Positions 1 to 8,664 of a stretch of 35,626 bases of DNA are shown one piece after another. The notes under the pieces are model-generated. The model ran no database searches. It was not told where the DNA came from and saw only the letters and a program-made list of their open reading frames with translations. Source of the stretch: Bacteroides timonensis (GTDB taxonomy: Bacteria > Bacteroidota > Bacteroidia > Bacteroidales > Bacteroidaceae); the NCBI RefSeq assembly GCF_000513195.1, contig NZ_CBVI010000146.1:1-35626 (forward strand), written 5' to 3'. Made by a program: the position numbers and the translations under genes. Position 1 is the first letter of the stretch. Every line of letters begins with the position of its first letter.

Positions 1-8
1 TGTACTGA

Positions 9-39
9 CAAAGATACAAAAACAATAAGGGAAAGCCAA
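9..39 (-). promoter_or_regulatory. Probable leftward Bacteroides promoter for a gene outside the window
   Basis: Read on the minus strand, positions 16-9 are TATCTTTG, a perfect match to the Bacteroides -7 box TAnnTTTG. A TTGG (39-36) stands 19 nt upstream and resembles the -33 TTTG. The transcript would run out of the left edge of the window, so the gene it serves cannot be seen. Confidence 0.4.
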
Positions 40-126
40 GTTTTCCACCAACTATGTTTCAATTTTTATTATTGATTTATGATGAACAAGAAAGGGGTGT
101 TAATGCTTAACAAAAGCCTTGATTTA

Positions 127-158
127 TTTGTTTCAAATGCATTTTATGCCTACCTTGC
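127..158 (+). promoter_or_regulatory. Candidate promoter of the VirE-like gene
   Basis: TTTG at 127-130 is followed after exactly 20 nt by TACCTTGC (151-158), a two-mismatch version of the Bacteroides -7 box TAnnTTTG. The spacing is right, but the -7 match is only fair. The start codon lies 54 nt further on. A small palindrome, GTTAA-TGC-TTAAC, is at 99-111, just upstream. Confidence 0.35.
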
Positions 159-212
159 AGTCTCTTAGGAAAAGGTTCTTAAGAATAAATTATTTTTTAA
201 ATAAACACACAG

Positions 213-2306
213 ATGAAAATAACCCTTGTCAGAGAAGAAAAAGAGAGTGGGAGAGAAGCCGTCAGCACCTGCGAGGCAGATGTATTATTGGAACGGATAA
301 AGACAGAAACTAAAGCAGCACACGTCACTGCACTACGAACCATGCTACTATATACCACCCTTGATGCTCGTGGTCACTACGAGCACATTGATAAGTTGCC
401 ACGCATTTATCCGGCTGTAGAATATGGAAGAAGCCGCGATGGAGGCAGAAAGCTGAAGCGCTACAACGGCATAGTAATGCTCGAAGTAAATGGCCTGGCC
501 GGATTGTCAGAAGTGGAACTAGTGAAAGAGCAGGCAAGATTATTACCGCAAACTTGGGCAGCTATTACCGGAAGCAGCGGACGGAGCGTAAAGATATGGG
601 TGAAATTCGTGCTTCCCGACGGAAACCTCCCTGTAAAAGAGGAGAATATCACTCTCTTTCATGCCTGCGCTTATCGCATGGCCGTGCAGTGCTATCAACC
701 CATACTGCCGTTTTCCATAACCTTGAAAGAACCTAACCCCGCACAAAGCTGCCGCATGACGCTGGACACTGACCCTTATTTCAATCCTGACGCCATAGCT
801 TTCTGCCAGGAGCAGCCGTTCAGCATGCCCGGTGAACAGACTTTCCACCAACGGAAATTGGCGGAAAAGAATCCGTTGCTGAGACTGAAACCCGGATTTG
901 AGACATCAGAAACCTTCACCATATTGTTTGAAACAACCCTCGGCAAGGCATTGGATGAAATGCAGAACTGGAAGCGGGGAGATACCTTGCATCCGCTGCT
1001 GGTGTGCCTGGCCGAAAATTGCTTCAAAGCAGGGATACCGGAAGAAGAAACCGTACGTCAGGTTATGATACACTATTACAGACAGGCAGACGAACAGGAT
1101 GTCAGGATAACCATCCACAATCTGTATCGTGAATGCAAGGGATTCGGCAAGAAATCAGCCCTGACACCGGAACAAAAAATCTCACTGCAATTGGAAGAAT
1201 TCATGGGACGTAGATATGAATTCCGTTTTAATACCGTCAGCAATGATCTGGAATTTCGCCAGAAGGATTCCATTCACTTCTACTTCCAACCCGTTGACCA
1301 ACGGGCACGGAACAGCATATCAATGGATGCCCTGCAAGAAGGCATCAAAGTGTGGGACCGGGATGTAAACCGCTATCTGGCGTCCAACCGTGTGCCACTA
1401 TACAATCCGGTAGAAGATTATCTGTGCAGCGTAGGGCGTTGGGACGGTAAAGATCGTATTCATGCGCTTGCCGACTTCGTACCTTGCAATAACCCACACT
1501 GGCGGCAACTTTTCTACCGTTGGTTTCTGAACATGGTGGCTCACTGGCGGGGACTCAACAAGCAGTATGCCAACAGCACATCGCCTCTTTTAGTCGGTGC
1601 TCAAGGTTTTCGAAAATCAACCTACTGCCGGATCATTCTTCCGCCCGAACTTCGTTTCGGCTATACGGACAGCCTGGATTTCAGAAATAAGCGGGATGCC
1701 GAAATGTATCTGGGGCGTTTTATGCTGATCAACATTGATGAGTTTGACCAGGTCAGCATGAATCAGCAAGGTTTTCTAAAACATCTATTACAGAAGCCTG
1801 TAGCCAATCTGCGCAAACCTTATGGCAGCAGTATCCAGGAGATGCGGCGTTATGCTTCATTCATAGGTACCAGTAACCAGAAAGATTTGCTGACCGATCC
1901 GAGTGGTAGCCGCCGTTTTATCTGTATCGAGGTAACGGCACCCATCAATACAAACGTTACCATCAACTACCGTCAACTGTATGCACAAGCAATGGAGGCT
2001 ATCACGAAAGGAGAACGTTACTGGTTTGATGACACAGACGAAGCAATTCTGAAGGAATCTAACCGGGAATTCGAACAAATCAGTCCGCTGGAGCAACTTT
2101 TCCATTGTCATTTTCGTTCACCGGAAGAAGGAGAGACGGGAGAACAATTGTCCGCCATGCAGATTATTGAATATCTACAAGAGAAGAATAAGGCTATTAA
2201 TCTGTCTCAAAGCAGTATAACTACATTTGGACGTATTTTGAAAAGAAACCAGATTCAGTCCAAACGAACTAAGAAAGGGATGATATACGAAGTGATAAAG
2301 TTGTGA
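213..2306 (+). CDS. BT4734/VirE-type protein with VapE-like P-loop ATPase domain
   Basis: A 697-residue protein of the Bacteroidales BT4734/VirE_N family. The N-terminal part carries the hallmark GSSGRSVKIW (residues 120-129). The C-terminal half is a virulence-associated-E (VapE) type NTPase: Walker A VGAQGFRKST (461-470), Walker B MLINIDEFD (504-512), then GTSNQKDLL (from 552) and GSRRF, as is usual in this family. The last ~60 residues look like the small helical domain (DUF3874-like) that closes such proteins. Relatives are helicase- or primase-like proteins often found in phages, islands and near capsule loci; the cellular role of chromosomal copies is unknown to me. The start ATG has an A-rich leader and no Shine-Dalgarno, which is normal here. 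A cluster of CCTACA repeats follows the stop codon directly. The family call is firm, the function is not. Confidence 0.88.
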   Translation: MKITLVREEKESGREAVSTCEADVLLERIKTETKAAHVTALRTMLLYTTLDARGHYEHIDKLPRIYPAVEYGRSRDGGRKLKRYNGIVMLEVNGLAGLSEVELVKEQARLLPQTWAAITGSSGRSVKIWVKFVLPDGNLPVKEENITLFHACAYRMAVQCYQPILPFSITLKEPNPAQSCRMTLDTDPYFNPDAIAFCQEQPFSMPGEQTFHQRKLAEKNPLLRLKPGFETSETFTILFETTLGKALDEMQNWKRGDTLHPLLVCLAENCFKAGIPEEETVRQVMIHYYRQADEQDVRITIHNLYRECKGFGKKSALTPEQKISLQLEEFMGRRYEFRFNTVSNDLEFRQKDSIHFYFQPVDQRARNSISMDALQEGIKVWDRDVNRYLASNRVPLYNPVEDYLCSVGRWDGKDRIHALADFVPCNNPHWRQLFYRWFLNMVAHWRGLNKQYANSTSPLLVGAQGFRKSTYCRIILPPELRFGYTDSLDFRNKRDAEMYLGRFMLINIDEFDQVSMNQQGFLKHLLQKPVANLRKPYGSSIQEMRRYASFIGTSNQKDLLTDPSGSRRFICIEVTAPINTNVTINYRQLYAQAMEAITKGERYWFDDTDEAILKESNREFEQISPLEQLFHCHFRSPEEGETGEQLSAMQIIEYLQEKNKAINLSQSSITTFGRILKRNQIQSKRTKKGMIYEVIKL

Positions 2307-2322
2307 TTTCAGTAAAATTGTG

Positions 2323-2421
2323 GTGTAGGGAGGTGGGTTTCCTACACCTTCCTACATACTTTCCTACATCATATATCAACCTGTAAATTAACGACTTAAT
2401 CGTTTCGGTGTATGATGTAGG
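2323..2421. repeat. Cluster of CCTACA/TGTAGG repeats forming two hairpins
   Basis: Five copies of CCTACA or its complement occur in about 100 nt: TGTAGG at 2324 and 2416, CCTACA at 2341, 2351 and 2363. They pair as GTGTAGG (2323-2329) with CCTACAC (2341-2347), and as a perfect 11-bp inverted repeat CCTACATCATA (2363-2373) with TATGATGTAGG (2411-2421). The cluster begins 17 nt after the VirE-like stop codon and ends 37 nt before the convergent FHA gene. It could be a terminator, a protein-binding array or a relic of a mobile element. No T-run follows either hairpin. Confidence 0.7.
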
Positions 2422-2457
2422 TTCCTTTTAGAAAATAGTGTTATGAGAATTTTCTCT

Positions 2458-2979
2458 TTATTCTGCTCCCCGTAATATGAATGTTGTGGCTCCGATAGTA
2501 ACGATGGCCCCGTCTTCAATACGGATACGGTCTTTATCTCCCAGTATTTCATTATTCAGAAAAGTTCCGGTCAGACTGGGGGCATCTTGCAGAGTATAAA
2601 CAAGTTTGCCTTGCTTATTTCGCTTCACATTAATAATGCAGTGACGACGATCCATACTCATGTCCGACGTTTCAATAGGAGTATTGATATTGGTTCCCAC
2701 ACAGCGACGACCAATTATATTGTCACCTTCCTGCAAAGGAAGCACTTGTTTGAAACCAAACACATTCTCAATCACCGTAATACTGCCAAAAGCATCTTTA
2801 AATTCTTCTTCATCAGGGCGTTCTTCCTTTTGCGGAGCACGCATCTTTGTCTTTCCCAGGCGAATACTAAACTGCTTGCCACAATGCTCACAAACGAAGA
2901 CCAATGACTGACCTTCGCTGTATTTTGTTTCATCGAACAAAAGATAATTCTCACATTTAGGACAACGGATACGCTTCAT
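2458..2979 (-). CDS. Zinc-ribbon plus FHA-domain protein
   Basis: The protein has 173 residues. Near the N-terminus two CxxC pairs, CPKC and CEHC, form a zinc ribbon of the kind seen in zinc-ribbon/FHA proteins. The C-terminal half is a forkhead-associated domain with the expected core: IIGRR, then SMDRRHCII, and TGTFLNNE near the end. FHA domains bind phosphothreonine, so it probably works in Ser/Thr-kinase signalling or assembles a complex; no partner kinase is visible here. I start it at the ATG at 2979 rather than the in-frame TTG at 2988, because the ATG starts directly before the zinc ribbon and TTG starts are rare. The SPOR-domain gene lies 71 nt upstream on the same strand, so the two may be co-transcribed. 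Confidence 0.85.
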   Translation of the reverse strand: MKRIRCPKCENYLLFDETKYSEGQSLVFVCEHCGKQFSIRLGKTKMRAPQKEERPDEEEFKDAFGSITVIENVFGFKQVLPLQEGDNIIGRRCVGTNINTPIETSDMSMDRRHCIINVKRNKQGKLVYTLQDAPSLTGTFLNNEILGDKDRIRIEDGAIVTIGATTFILRGAE

Positions 2980-3050
2980 AAGATTCAAAAATTAAGAATT
3001 AAAAGACGGGATTATTACCTTATAACTTTATCACCCTACCACTTATGCCA

Positions 3051-4184
3051 TCACTTCTTCAGCACCCAAGCATTTTTGTACATCTCATTTTGGCGAATTC
3101 TTGCCAAAGCCTGATAAGCTTCCACTTCTGTTCCGCAAGATTCAATGCTGACACGCATTTTGCCGTCTCCAACAATCGCTTTTGCAGTGGAGAAGCCTTT
3201 TGCAACCAGCTGGGCTGCCATTGCTTCTGCATCTTGTTCTGTGCCCACGCTAGCAATGATAATATGATAAGGTCTTTTAGGAGTGACAACGGACTGTTTA
3301 GCAGCAATAGGTTGCGCATTTTGTTTAGGAGCCTCAGAAGTTACAACTGCTTTAGAAGTTTCAGCCTTAGCTTGAGCTTCTGTGGATACAGCCGGTGTTT
3401 TACCAACTTTGACTTCTCTAACCGCGACAGGGGCTACCACTTTCTTTTGTGTCCCTTTTTGCTTGTTAGCTGATTTGCGGGTGGGAGTATTCTGCTTTAC
3501 AACAATCGGTGTAATAGCCAAAGATTGCTTTTCTATTTTCTCAAACAGCTCATCCGGTAATAGCTTTGCATAATTTTCTTCCACCACTTCCGTATTCTCT
3601 ATCGGAGTGGAAAAGAAGAAAGAAAGCACAATTGCAGCTACCACTGCGGCAGCATTAGTCAGATATGCACGGTTAAATTTGATGGAGAAAGTACGTTTTT
3701 CCTTTTTGATAGCGGTAGGCACTGAATAAGCGGCAACGTTCTCGGTCGACGGTTTTTCCAAAGCAGACAATTCCTGCATCTCAAATGCATCCAGCCCATA
3801 TAAAAAAGGAGTTGTGATCTTATTGTCATAAGGTGCGAAGTCGAAGGTGTTATGAATAGTGTAACGTACTTCGCCAACATTCAGCAAATCAACCTTACCG
3901 TCTTCGTGCAACGTGGCTATTAATTCGTCCACTTTACGTTCTACCATCTTGGTAGCATCCGAGAAATTGGTTCCATACACAGACATATAAGACTGTACCA
4001 GCAAACCGTCATTCATCTTCAATTGCGGATTAAAGCCGATAATACGGGTAGGGGGCAGGAATATATTTTCTTCTTTCACTCTTGTAGCCGAAGCGTAATG
4101 AGCAACAAATCCTCCCAAACCCGGAACAATGACGCAGTCATTTTCCAATAACAAAGCTTCTATATGTTGTGCCAATTCAATCAT
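3051..4184 (-). CDS. HU-CCDC81 / SPOR domain membrane protein
   Basis: The protein has 377 residues. The N-terminal ~130 match the bacterial HU-CCDC81 pair of HU-like domains (VIVPGLGGFVAHY at 18-30, FNPQLKMNDG at 51-60). One membrane helix lies at about 173-192, followed by a Lys/Ala/Thr/Gln-rich linker. A SPOR domain occupies about 302-377 and should bind denuded peptidoglycan glycan strands at the septum. The topology implies a cytoplasmic HU-like part and a periplasmic SPOR part, suggesting a link between the division site and an inner ligand. This inference rests on domain families, not on local experiment. The start is the ATG at 4184. An in-frame TTG at 4202 lies upstream of the -7 promoter box and so cannot be in the transcript. 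Confidence 0.88.
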   Translation of the reverse strand: MIELAQHIEALLLENDCVIVPGLGGFVAHYASATRVKEENIFLPPTRIIGFNPQLKMNDGLLVQSYMSVYGTNFSDATKMVERKVDELIATLHEDGKVDLLNVGEVRYTIHNTFDFAPYDNKITTPFLYGLDAFEMQELSALEKPSTENVAAYSVPTAIKKEKRTFSIKFNRAYLTNAAAVVAAIVLSFFFSTPIENTEVVEENYAKLLPDELFEKIEKQSLAITPIVVKQNTPTRKSANKQKGTQKKVVAPVAVREVKVGKTPAVSTEAQAKAETSKAVVTSEAPKQNAQPIAAKQSVVTPKRPYHIIIASVGTEQDAEAMAAQLVAKGFSTAKAIVGDGKMRVSIESCGTEVEAYQALARIRQNEMYKNAWVLKK

Positions 4185-4188
4185 GCTG

Positions 4189-4196
4189 CAAAAGTA
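4189..4196 (-). promoter_or_regulatory. -7 box giving an almost leaderless mRNA
   Basis: On the minus strand TACTTTTG (4196-4189) matches the Bacteroides -7 consensus and ends only 4 nt before the ATG at 4184. With the usual start of transcription a few bases after this box, the HU/SPOR mRNA should begin at or next to its start codon. No clear -33 TTTG is seen at the proper distance. Confidence 0.5.
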
Positions 4197-4276
4197 ACGC
4201 AAATCTCGGATATAAGCCAGTTTCAGGGCATTTTTCTTTCAACAAATTATAAACAGCGTTTATTCATAAGAGAATG

Positions 4277-4315
4277 AGTAAGCCAACTTAATTCTTGCAA
4301 TTAAATTGGCTTACT
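4277..4315. terminator. Long hairpin, probable terminator of the decayed gene to its right
   Basis: AGTAAGCCAACTTAATT (4277-4293) pairs with 4299-4315 over 17 bp with one mismatch and a 5-nt loop. It lies between the HU/SPOR start and the T9SS-tail remnant, about 120 nt beyond the remnant's stop codon, where that gene's terminator would be expected. T-runs on either side are weak (TTATT on the plus strand). Confidence 0.5.
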
Positions 4316-4434
4316 TTATTATCCATGCGTTTTTATTCTAAAATTATTCTTGCCAGCTACTTCCATGTATTGATAACTTTTCCCATTTCATATTTATATA
4401 AAAGTATACAGTGATATTGGGTGAAAATTTCATA

Positions 4435-4736
4435 TTATTCCGTTTTTATAAACTTGTGAGTAAAATTTCCTTCTTTAGCATGAATAACCATCAAATAAAC
4501 TCCTGAGGGTAAATCTGAAATATCAATTTCATTTTTTTCCATTACAAACTTTAATCAAACTTCCTTCTATTTTGAAGATTTCTACTTTATTAATATCAAG
4601 AGCTGTCTTAATCTTCATTAGTCCGGTTGACAGTCTTTCAATATTAGGTTGTTTTATATTATAATCTTTTAATCATTGGTGTATCTAGGCTTTCCGCCAT
4701 AGCTAACCTGCGAAGTGCATATATTTGATAAAACGC
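4435..4736 (-). pseudogene. Decayed C-terminus with T9SS type A sorting domain
   Basis: On the minus strand the region reads DINKVEIFKIEGSLIKV, then a frameshift, then EIDISDLPSGVYLMVI, HAKEGNFTHKFIKTE and a stop at 4435-4437. The ISDLPSGVYLMVI core and the Lys-rich HKFIK end are typical of the Por secretion-system C-terminal sorting domain (TIGR04183/Por_Secre_tail), the export signal of type IX secretion cargo. One frameshift lies in the T7 run at 4532-4538, where six bases would restore the frame. A second is likely in the T4 run at 4667-4670; correcting it joins an upstream stretch reading YALRRLAMAESLDTPMIK. Beyond 4736 nothing coding remains, so the passenger domain has been lost. With two frameshifts and no start it is a relic. 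Confidence 0.65.
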
Positions 4737-4812
4737 TCAAGAAACAATGAACAAATTATAGACAACCTAACAATAAACCCGCCTAACCAACGTTTATTGA
4801 CTATAAAACTAT

Positions 4813-4820
4813 TACTTTTG
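4813..4820 (+). promoter_or_regulatory. -7 box of the polysaccharide operon
   Basis: TACTTTTG at 4813-4820 matches the Bacteroides -7 consensus TAnnTTTG and is 34 nt before the ATG of the Wza-like gene. A good -33 TTTG is not present at 19-21 nt; only TTTATTG (4793-4799) lies near. It is the only convincing promoter seen ahead of the polysaccharide genes. No inverted repeats of the kind that flank phase-variable capsule promoters were found around it. Confidence 0.5.
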
Positions 4821-4854
4821 CGATAGTCAAATTAATAAAAGATAAGATACTACG

Positions 4855-5655
4855 ATGAAAATAAAAACGCTGATACCAGTTTTCTCACTATTACTACTGA
4901 TGTCGTGTAAAACAACGACTAATAATATCACTTATTTTCAGGATTTAGATAATCTGGCTGCAAATTCCGGCGATAGTATTAACTATGCTCCCAAAATTGT
5001 ACCTGATGATGAACTGTCTATTAGTGTTTCGGGAGTAGATCCTAATGCAGTAGCTGTTTTTAATATGCCGTTATCCAGCTATCTGACACCCGGGGAAACC
5101 AGCGTTAATATTACTCCGGCTCTACATACTTACCTGGTCGATTCTCAAGGAAATATAGACTTTCCCGTACTTGGCAAAATATCTGTAGGGGGAATGACGC
5201 GAAGCGAGTTAACGGATCTGATAACAAAAAAACTGGCTACCTATGTGAAAGACCCGATTGTCACTATCCAAATTCGTAATTTTAAGGTTTCAGTATTAGG
5301 AGAAGTAACAAAGCCAGGAACAGTCAGCGTCCCCAATGAACGTTTGTCCGTTCTGGATGCTATCGGTATGGCAGGCGATCTGACAATTTACGGCAATCGA
5401 AAGAATGTTTTGTTAATACGTGATAATGGAGGTAAAAAAGAATATCACCGCTTTGACCTTACATCCATCGAATCTCTGAATTCACCCTATTACTATTTAC
5501 AGCAAAATGATGTGCTTTACGTAGAACCCAACAAGGCCCGAAAAGGAAATGCCAAGTATAGCCAAAGCCAGCAATTCAACATCTCGTTAGCTTCCACGGT
5601 TATCAGTGCCATTTCAGTTCTGGCATCATTGGCAATTGCATTATTAGTAAAATAA
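4855..5655 (+). CDS. Wza-like polysaccharide export lipoprotein
   Basis: A 266-residue protein with a lipoprotein signal (LLLLMSC, lipidated Cys18). It then has a Poly_export domain starting around VPDDELSISV (about 49-58), an SLBB domain with VLGEVTKPGTVSVP (about 145-160), and a C-terminal hydrophobic helix at about 242-265. This is the outer-membrane/periplasmic channel component that carries long-chain polysaccharide to the cell surface. The C-terminal helix is usual in Bacteroidetes members of the family. It is the first gene of the operon and is followed after 11 nt by the chain-length regulator, its expected partner. Confidence 0.93.
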   Translation: MKIKTLIPVFSLLLLMSCKTTTNNITYFQDLDNLAANSGDSINYAPKIVPDDELSISVSGVDPNAVAVFNMPLSSYLTPGETSVNITPALHTYLVDSQGNIDFPVLGKISVGGMTRSELTDLITKKLATYVKDPIVTIQIRNFKVSVLGEVTKPGTVSVPNERLSVLDAIGMAGDLTIYGNRKNVLLIRDNGGKKEYHRFDLTSIESLNSPYYYLQQNDVLYVEPNKARKGNAKYSQSQQFNISLASTVISAISVLASLAIALLVK

Positions 5656-5666
5656 AATACGATATT

Positions 5667-7220
5667 ATGTCCCTACAAAATACTCAGTCGAATGATATCC
5701 GGAAACTGAAAGAAGTTGTTGATTTCTATCTGAAAAGATGGAAAATATTCTTAATCAGCCTTATAGTATGCATGGGTATCACCATATTATATATTTTTAT
5801 CACTAAACCTGTTTATCAGATAACAGCCAATATTCTGGTAGCGGAAAAGGAGACCAGCCCAATGAGTCAGATGCAATCAATGGTAAAGGGCTTTTCTTTA
5901 AGTGACGTAGTAGGCGGAGGCACAAGCATTCACAATGAGATGGAATTGATTCGTTCTTTCTCTATGTTTCGCCGAGTGGTAAAGGATTTACAACTCAATG
6001 AGGAGTATAGTACCGCCTCATGGTTGTTCTCAAATCCTTATTATACAAACAGTCCTGTAATTGTGACGCCTCTAAATGATATTGCAGATACCCTGACTAC
6101 CACTCTGAAATTCAAAATACAAGGTTCCTGTAAAAGCATGAAAGTAAAAATGTCCAAAGGCCTTAAAAAACTATATGAGCAGACTTCATCACTACCTTTT
6201 ATCTTGAAAACGTCATATGGAGATTTCAGGATAGATACTACCCGATATTATAATCCTCAAAAAGAAATCAGCGTAAAGGTTTCCATTACTAGCTATGACT
6301 ATGCTGCTGAAATGTTGCAAAAAAAGGTAGAGGTAGATATGGCTACTAAAAAAGCAGACATTATAAATATGCAGATGAAAGAAATGAATATCAAAAAGGG
6401 GAAAGATATTCTGAATAAATTGATAGCTTCATACAATACATCAGATAAAGAACGCAGGAATGTTCTGGCAGGCGGTATGGAGCTTTTTCTGGATGAACGG
6501 ATTAATGTTATTTCAAAAGAACTGATAGAAATTGAAAAAGAAGTGGAAGCATACAAAAAAGAAAATTCACTGACTGATATTGAGGCGGAAGCTAAAATAA
6601 TATTGGATAAAAGTACAGACTTTAAAGAAAGGCTGATTGAAGCAGAAACTCAATATACCGTCATAGAATTGGTGGAGCAGTTTTTACTGAGACCTGAAAA
6701 TCGCTTCTCATTGGTTCCGTTAAATATAGGTCTCAGTGACCGTACAGTATTGGAAGGACTCCAAAAATATAATGAAGCATTATTGGAACGTCTGAAACTA
6801 TTAAAAACCACTCAAGGAAATACACCAACCCTCGATATTATGAACGAACAGATAGATGCCATGCACGATAATATGCTGGCAACTATCCGGAGTTTGAAAT
6901 CTGGGTTTAGCCATGCCAAAGAAAACCTACAGGAGCAAGGCGATTATTTCATGGCACGCATTAAGGGCATGCCTACACAAGAACGTGAATTTGTCAATAT
7001 CAAGCGCCAGCAAATGATTAAGCAAGAGCTATTTGTCTTCTTGTTACAGAAGAAAGAAGAAAATGCTTTATCTATGGCTGTTACTACACCTAAAGCTGAA
7101 ATTGTAGACAAAGCTTATAGTCTGAGTAAACCTGTCAGTCCCCGTCCGTTAAAGTTGTTAGCTTTTGCCATGGGGATAGCTATTATGGGAGCCGGCTGCT
7201 ACGTTAAAGTGAAATACTGA
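5667..7220 (+). CDS. Wzz-type polysaccharide chain-length determinant
   Basis: A 517-residue inner-membrane protein with the PCP (Wzz/GNVR) layout. Membrane helix 1 is at about 26-47, followed by a Wzz domain with the VYQITANILV segment. The long periplasmic middle part is rich in Glu/Lys and probably coiled-coil (about 270-440). PTQEREFVNIKRQ lies near the end, then a second membrane helix (about 495-511) preceded by KPVSPRPLK, the usual proline-rich motif. It sets chain length and couples the polymerase to the Wza channel. No cytoplasmic tyrosine-kinase domain is attached, and none is encoded elsewhere in this locus. Confidence 0.92.
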   Translation: MSLQNTQSNDIRKLKEVVDFYLKRWKIFLISLIVCMGITILYIFITKPVYQITANILVAEKETSPMSQMQSMVKGFSLSDVVGGGTSIHNEMELIRSFSMFRRVVKDLQLNEEYSTASWLFSNPYYTNSPVIVTPLNDIADTLTTTLKFKIQGSCKSMKVKMSKGLKKLYEQTSSLPFILKTSYGDFRIDTTRYYNPQKEISVKVSITSYDYAAEMLQKKVEVDMATKKADIINMQMKEMNIKKGKDILNKLIASYNTSDKERRNVLAGGMELFLDERINVISKELIEIEKEVEAYKKENSLTDIEAEAKIILDKSTDFKERLIEAETQYTVIELVEQFLLRPENRFSLVPLNIGLSDRTVLEGLQKYNEALLERLKLLKTTQGNTPTLDIMNEQIDAMHDNMLATIRSLKSGFSHAKENLQEQGDYFMARIKGMPTQEREFVNIKRQQMIKQELFVFLLQKKEENALSMAVTTPKAEIVDKAYSLSKPVSPRPLKLLAFAMGIAIMGAGCYVKVKY

Positions 7221-7227
7221 AGATAAA

Positions 7228-8664
7228 TTGGAAGCATTGCAAAAAGAACAGATAGAATTATGCCCGGGGGACTTTGTTCTTCCGGTCTCTTTCTTATTGT
7301 CCATGTCTCTTTTGGGTTTGGAATTTCCTTTTGCATATATATTGGTCTTTATTATCTTATATTTTTCGTGGACTATCAACAAATACGACTTCCTGTTGCA
7401 GAGCACTCTTCTATTTGGAGTATACGGCTTCTATGATGAGAACCTGACTTTCCCTTTTAAACTACATGATTTATTGTTTATAGTCTATTTTGCAGGTTTC
7501 TTTATTTATTGGAAGGATAAAAATATCAGGAGATTGCTGATACCGGTTTCTATTTATATCCTATTCTTGTTTTTTGTGGCCATGTTGAGTGATGAATTTT
7601 TGATGATACAGGCCAGAAGGTTAAGATTGTATATGCACATCCTGTATTTTCTTTTTCCGCTTCTGGTGTTCAGAAAGCAGGATTTTGACATCAAGTTATT
7701 TTTCAACAAATTGTTTATCTACGTATTGATTATCAGCTGTTTCTATATTATAGATTCGTTGGTAGTGAGCAATCATATCTTAGTACCACGCACAACATGG
7801 GGCGATTTGACTTATTCAACTTTGGACATTGATTTGTTTGGTGGTTTTCTCAGGAAATATCCTCCGGGAATGTATTTTATAGCACTTTTGCTATTTCCAA
7901 TGCTTTACTTCTTTAGGACTTCCGCAAAATACATTCTAATAATGACATTAGGACTCGTTTGTACAAAAACATTCAGTGTCATAGGAGGAGTCTTGATAAC
8001 CATCTTCTGTTTTTATGGTACATGGAAGAAGAAAATCATATATTTGATAATCGGATTTGTGATGCTGGCCGCCGGATATGTATTAGATGGACAAATGAAC
8101 GGAGCATTACGTGTTCAACATCTGGTAGGTCAGTTTACTTCCTTTGCATCTTATCGCTCTGTAGAAGACGCTATGAGTGACATGGACAATCTGGCTGAAT
8201 TCGGTTCTGACAGAGGTGCACAGATCATTCCTAAAATAGAATTACTCACTTCCACACAGAAACTGATGTTTGGGTTCGGATTTCTTCATGATGACTTGAC
8301 AACCAATGATAAATATATTATCCATAATGAATTCTATTCTGACCAGTCAGCTGCCGAAGAAGTTGCAGCCTTAGTTGAAGTTACCCAGGTTCAGACTATA
8401 CTCGACACGGGACTTGTTGGTTTCGTAATACAACATTTATTCTATATTGCAATCTATTTTCTTATTAGGAAATATAAATATAGCAATTGGTATCTTGTAA
8501 CCCTCGTTTGTATCTCTATTTTCGGAATTGGAGGATTTGCCGGTTTAAACCTTCCTCATGGGCTCTTATTATTAGGATTGGCTCTGGGATGTGTTTTGCT
8601 GGCAAATAAAGATATGCTAAATCCTATGCCATCTGTTCATGAAAGCCAAGATAGAATCATATAA
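7228..8664 (+). CDS. Polytopic membrane protein, probable Wzy O-antigen/capsule polymerase
   Basis: A 478-residue protein made almost entirely of membrane helices (roughly 10-12), with one large hydrophilic loop around residues 290-390, the layout of Wzy polymerases and O-antigen ligases. Its place between Wzz and Wzx and the lack of another candidate in the locus support polymerase. No sequence motif proves it, as is common in this divergent family. The frame has no ATG before residue 26 (7303), which would cut the first helix, so I use the TTG at 7228, 7 nt after the Wzz stop. The 3' end overlaps the flippase gene by 26 nt. Confidence 0.78.
   Translation: MEALQKEQIELCPGDFVLPVSFLLSMSLLGLEFPFAYILVFIILYFSWTINKYDFLLQSTLLFGVYGFYDENLTFPFKLHDLLFIVYFAGFFIYWKDKNIRRLLIPVSIYILFLFFVAMLSDEFLMIQARRLRLYMHILYFLFPLLVFRKQDFDIKLFFNKLFIYVLIISCFYIIDSLVVSNHILVPRTTWGDLTYSTLDIDLFGGFLRKYPPGMYFIALLLFPMLYFFRTSAKYILIMTLGLVCTKTFSVIGGVLITIFCFYGTWKKKIIYLIIGFVMLAAGYVLDGQMNGALRVQHLVGQFTSFASYRSVEDAMSDMDNLAEFGSDRGAQIIPKIELLTSTQKLMFGFGFLHDDLTTNDKYIIHNEFYSDQSAAEEVAALVEVTQVQTILDTGLVGFVIQHLFYIAIYFLIRKYKYSNWYLVTLVCISIFGIGGFAGLNLPHGLLLLGLALGCVLLANKDMLNPMPSVHESQDRII

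Noticed and set aside
3045..3473. Open frame of 142 codons on the plus strand
   Set aside because: It lies antisense to the HU/SPOR gene, and its composition mirrors that gene's repeats; no protein features.
4200..4202. TTG start extending the HU/SPOR protein by six residues
   Set aside because: It lies upstream of the -7 box, so it would not be in the transcript; the ATG at 4184 begins the conserved domain.
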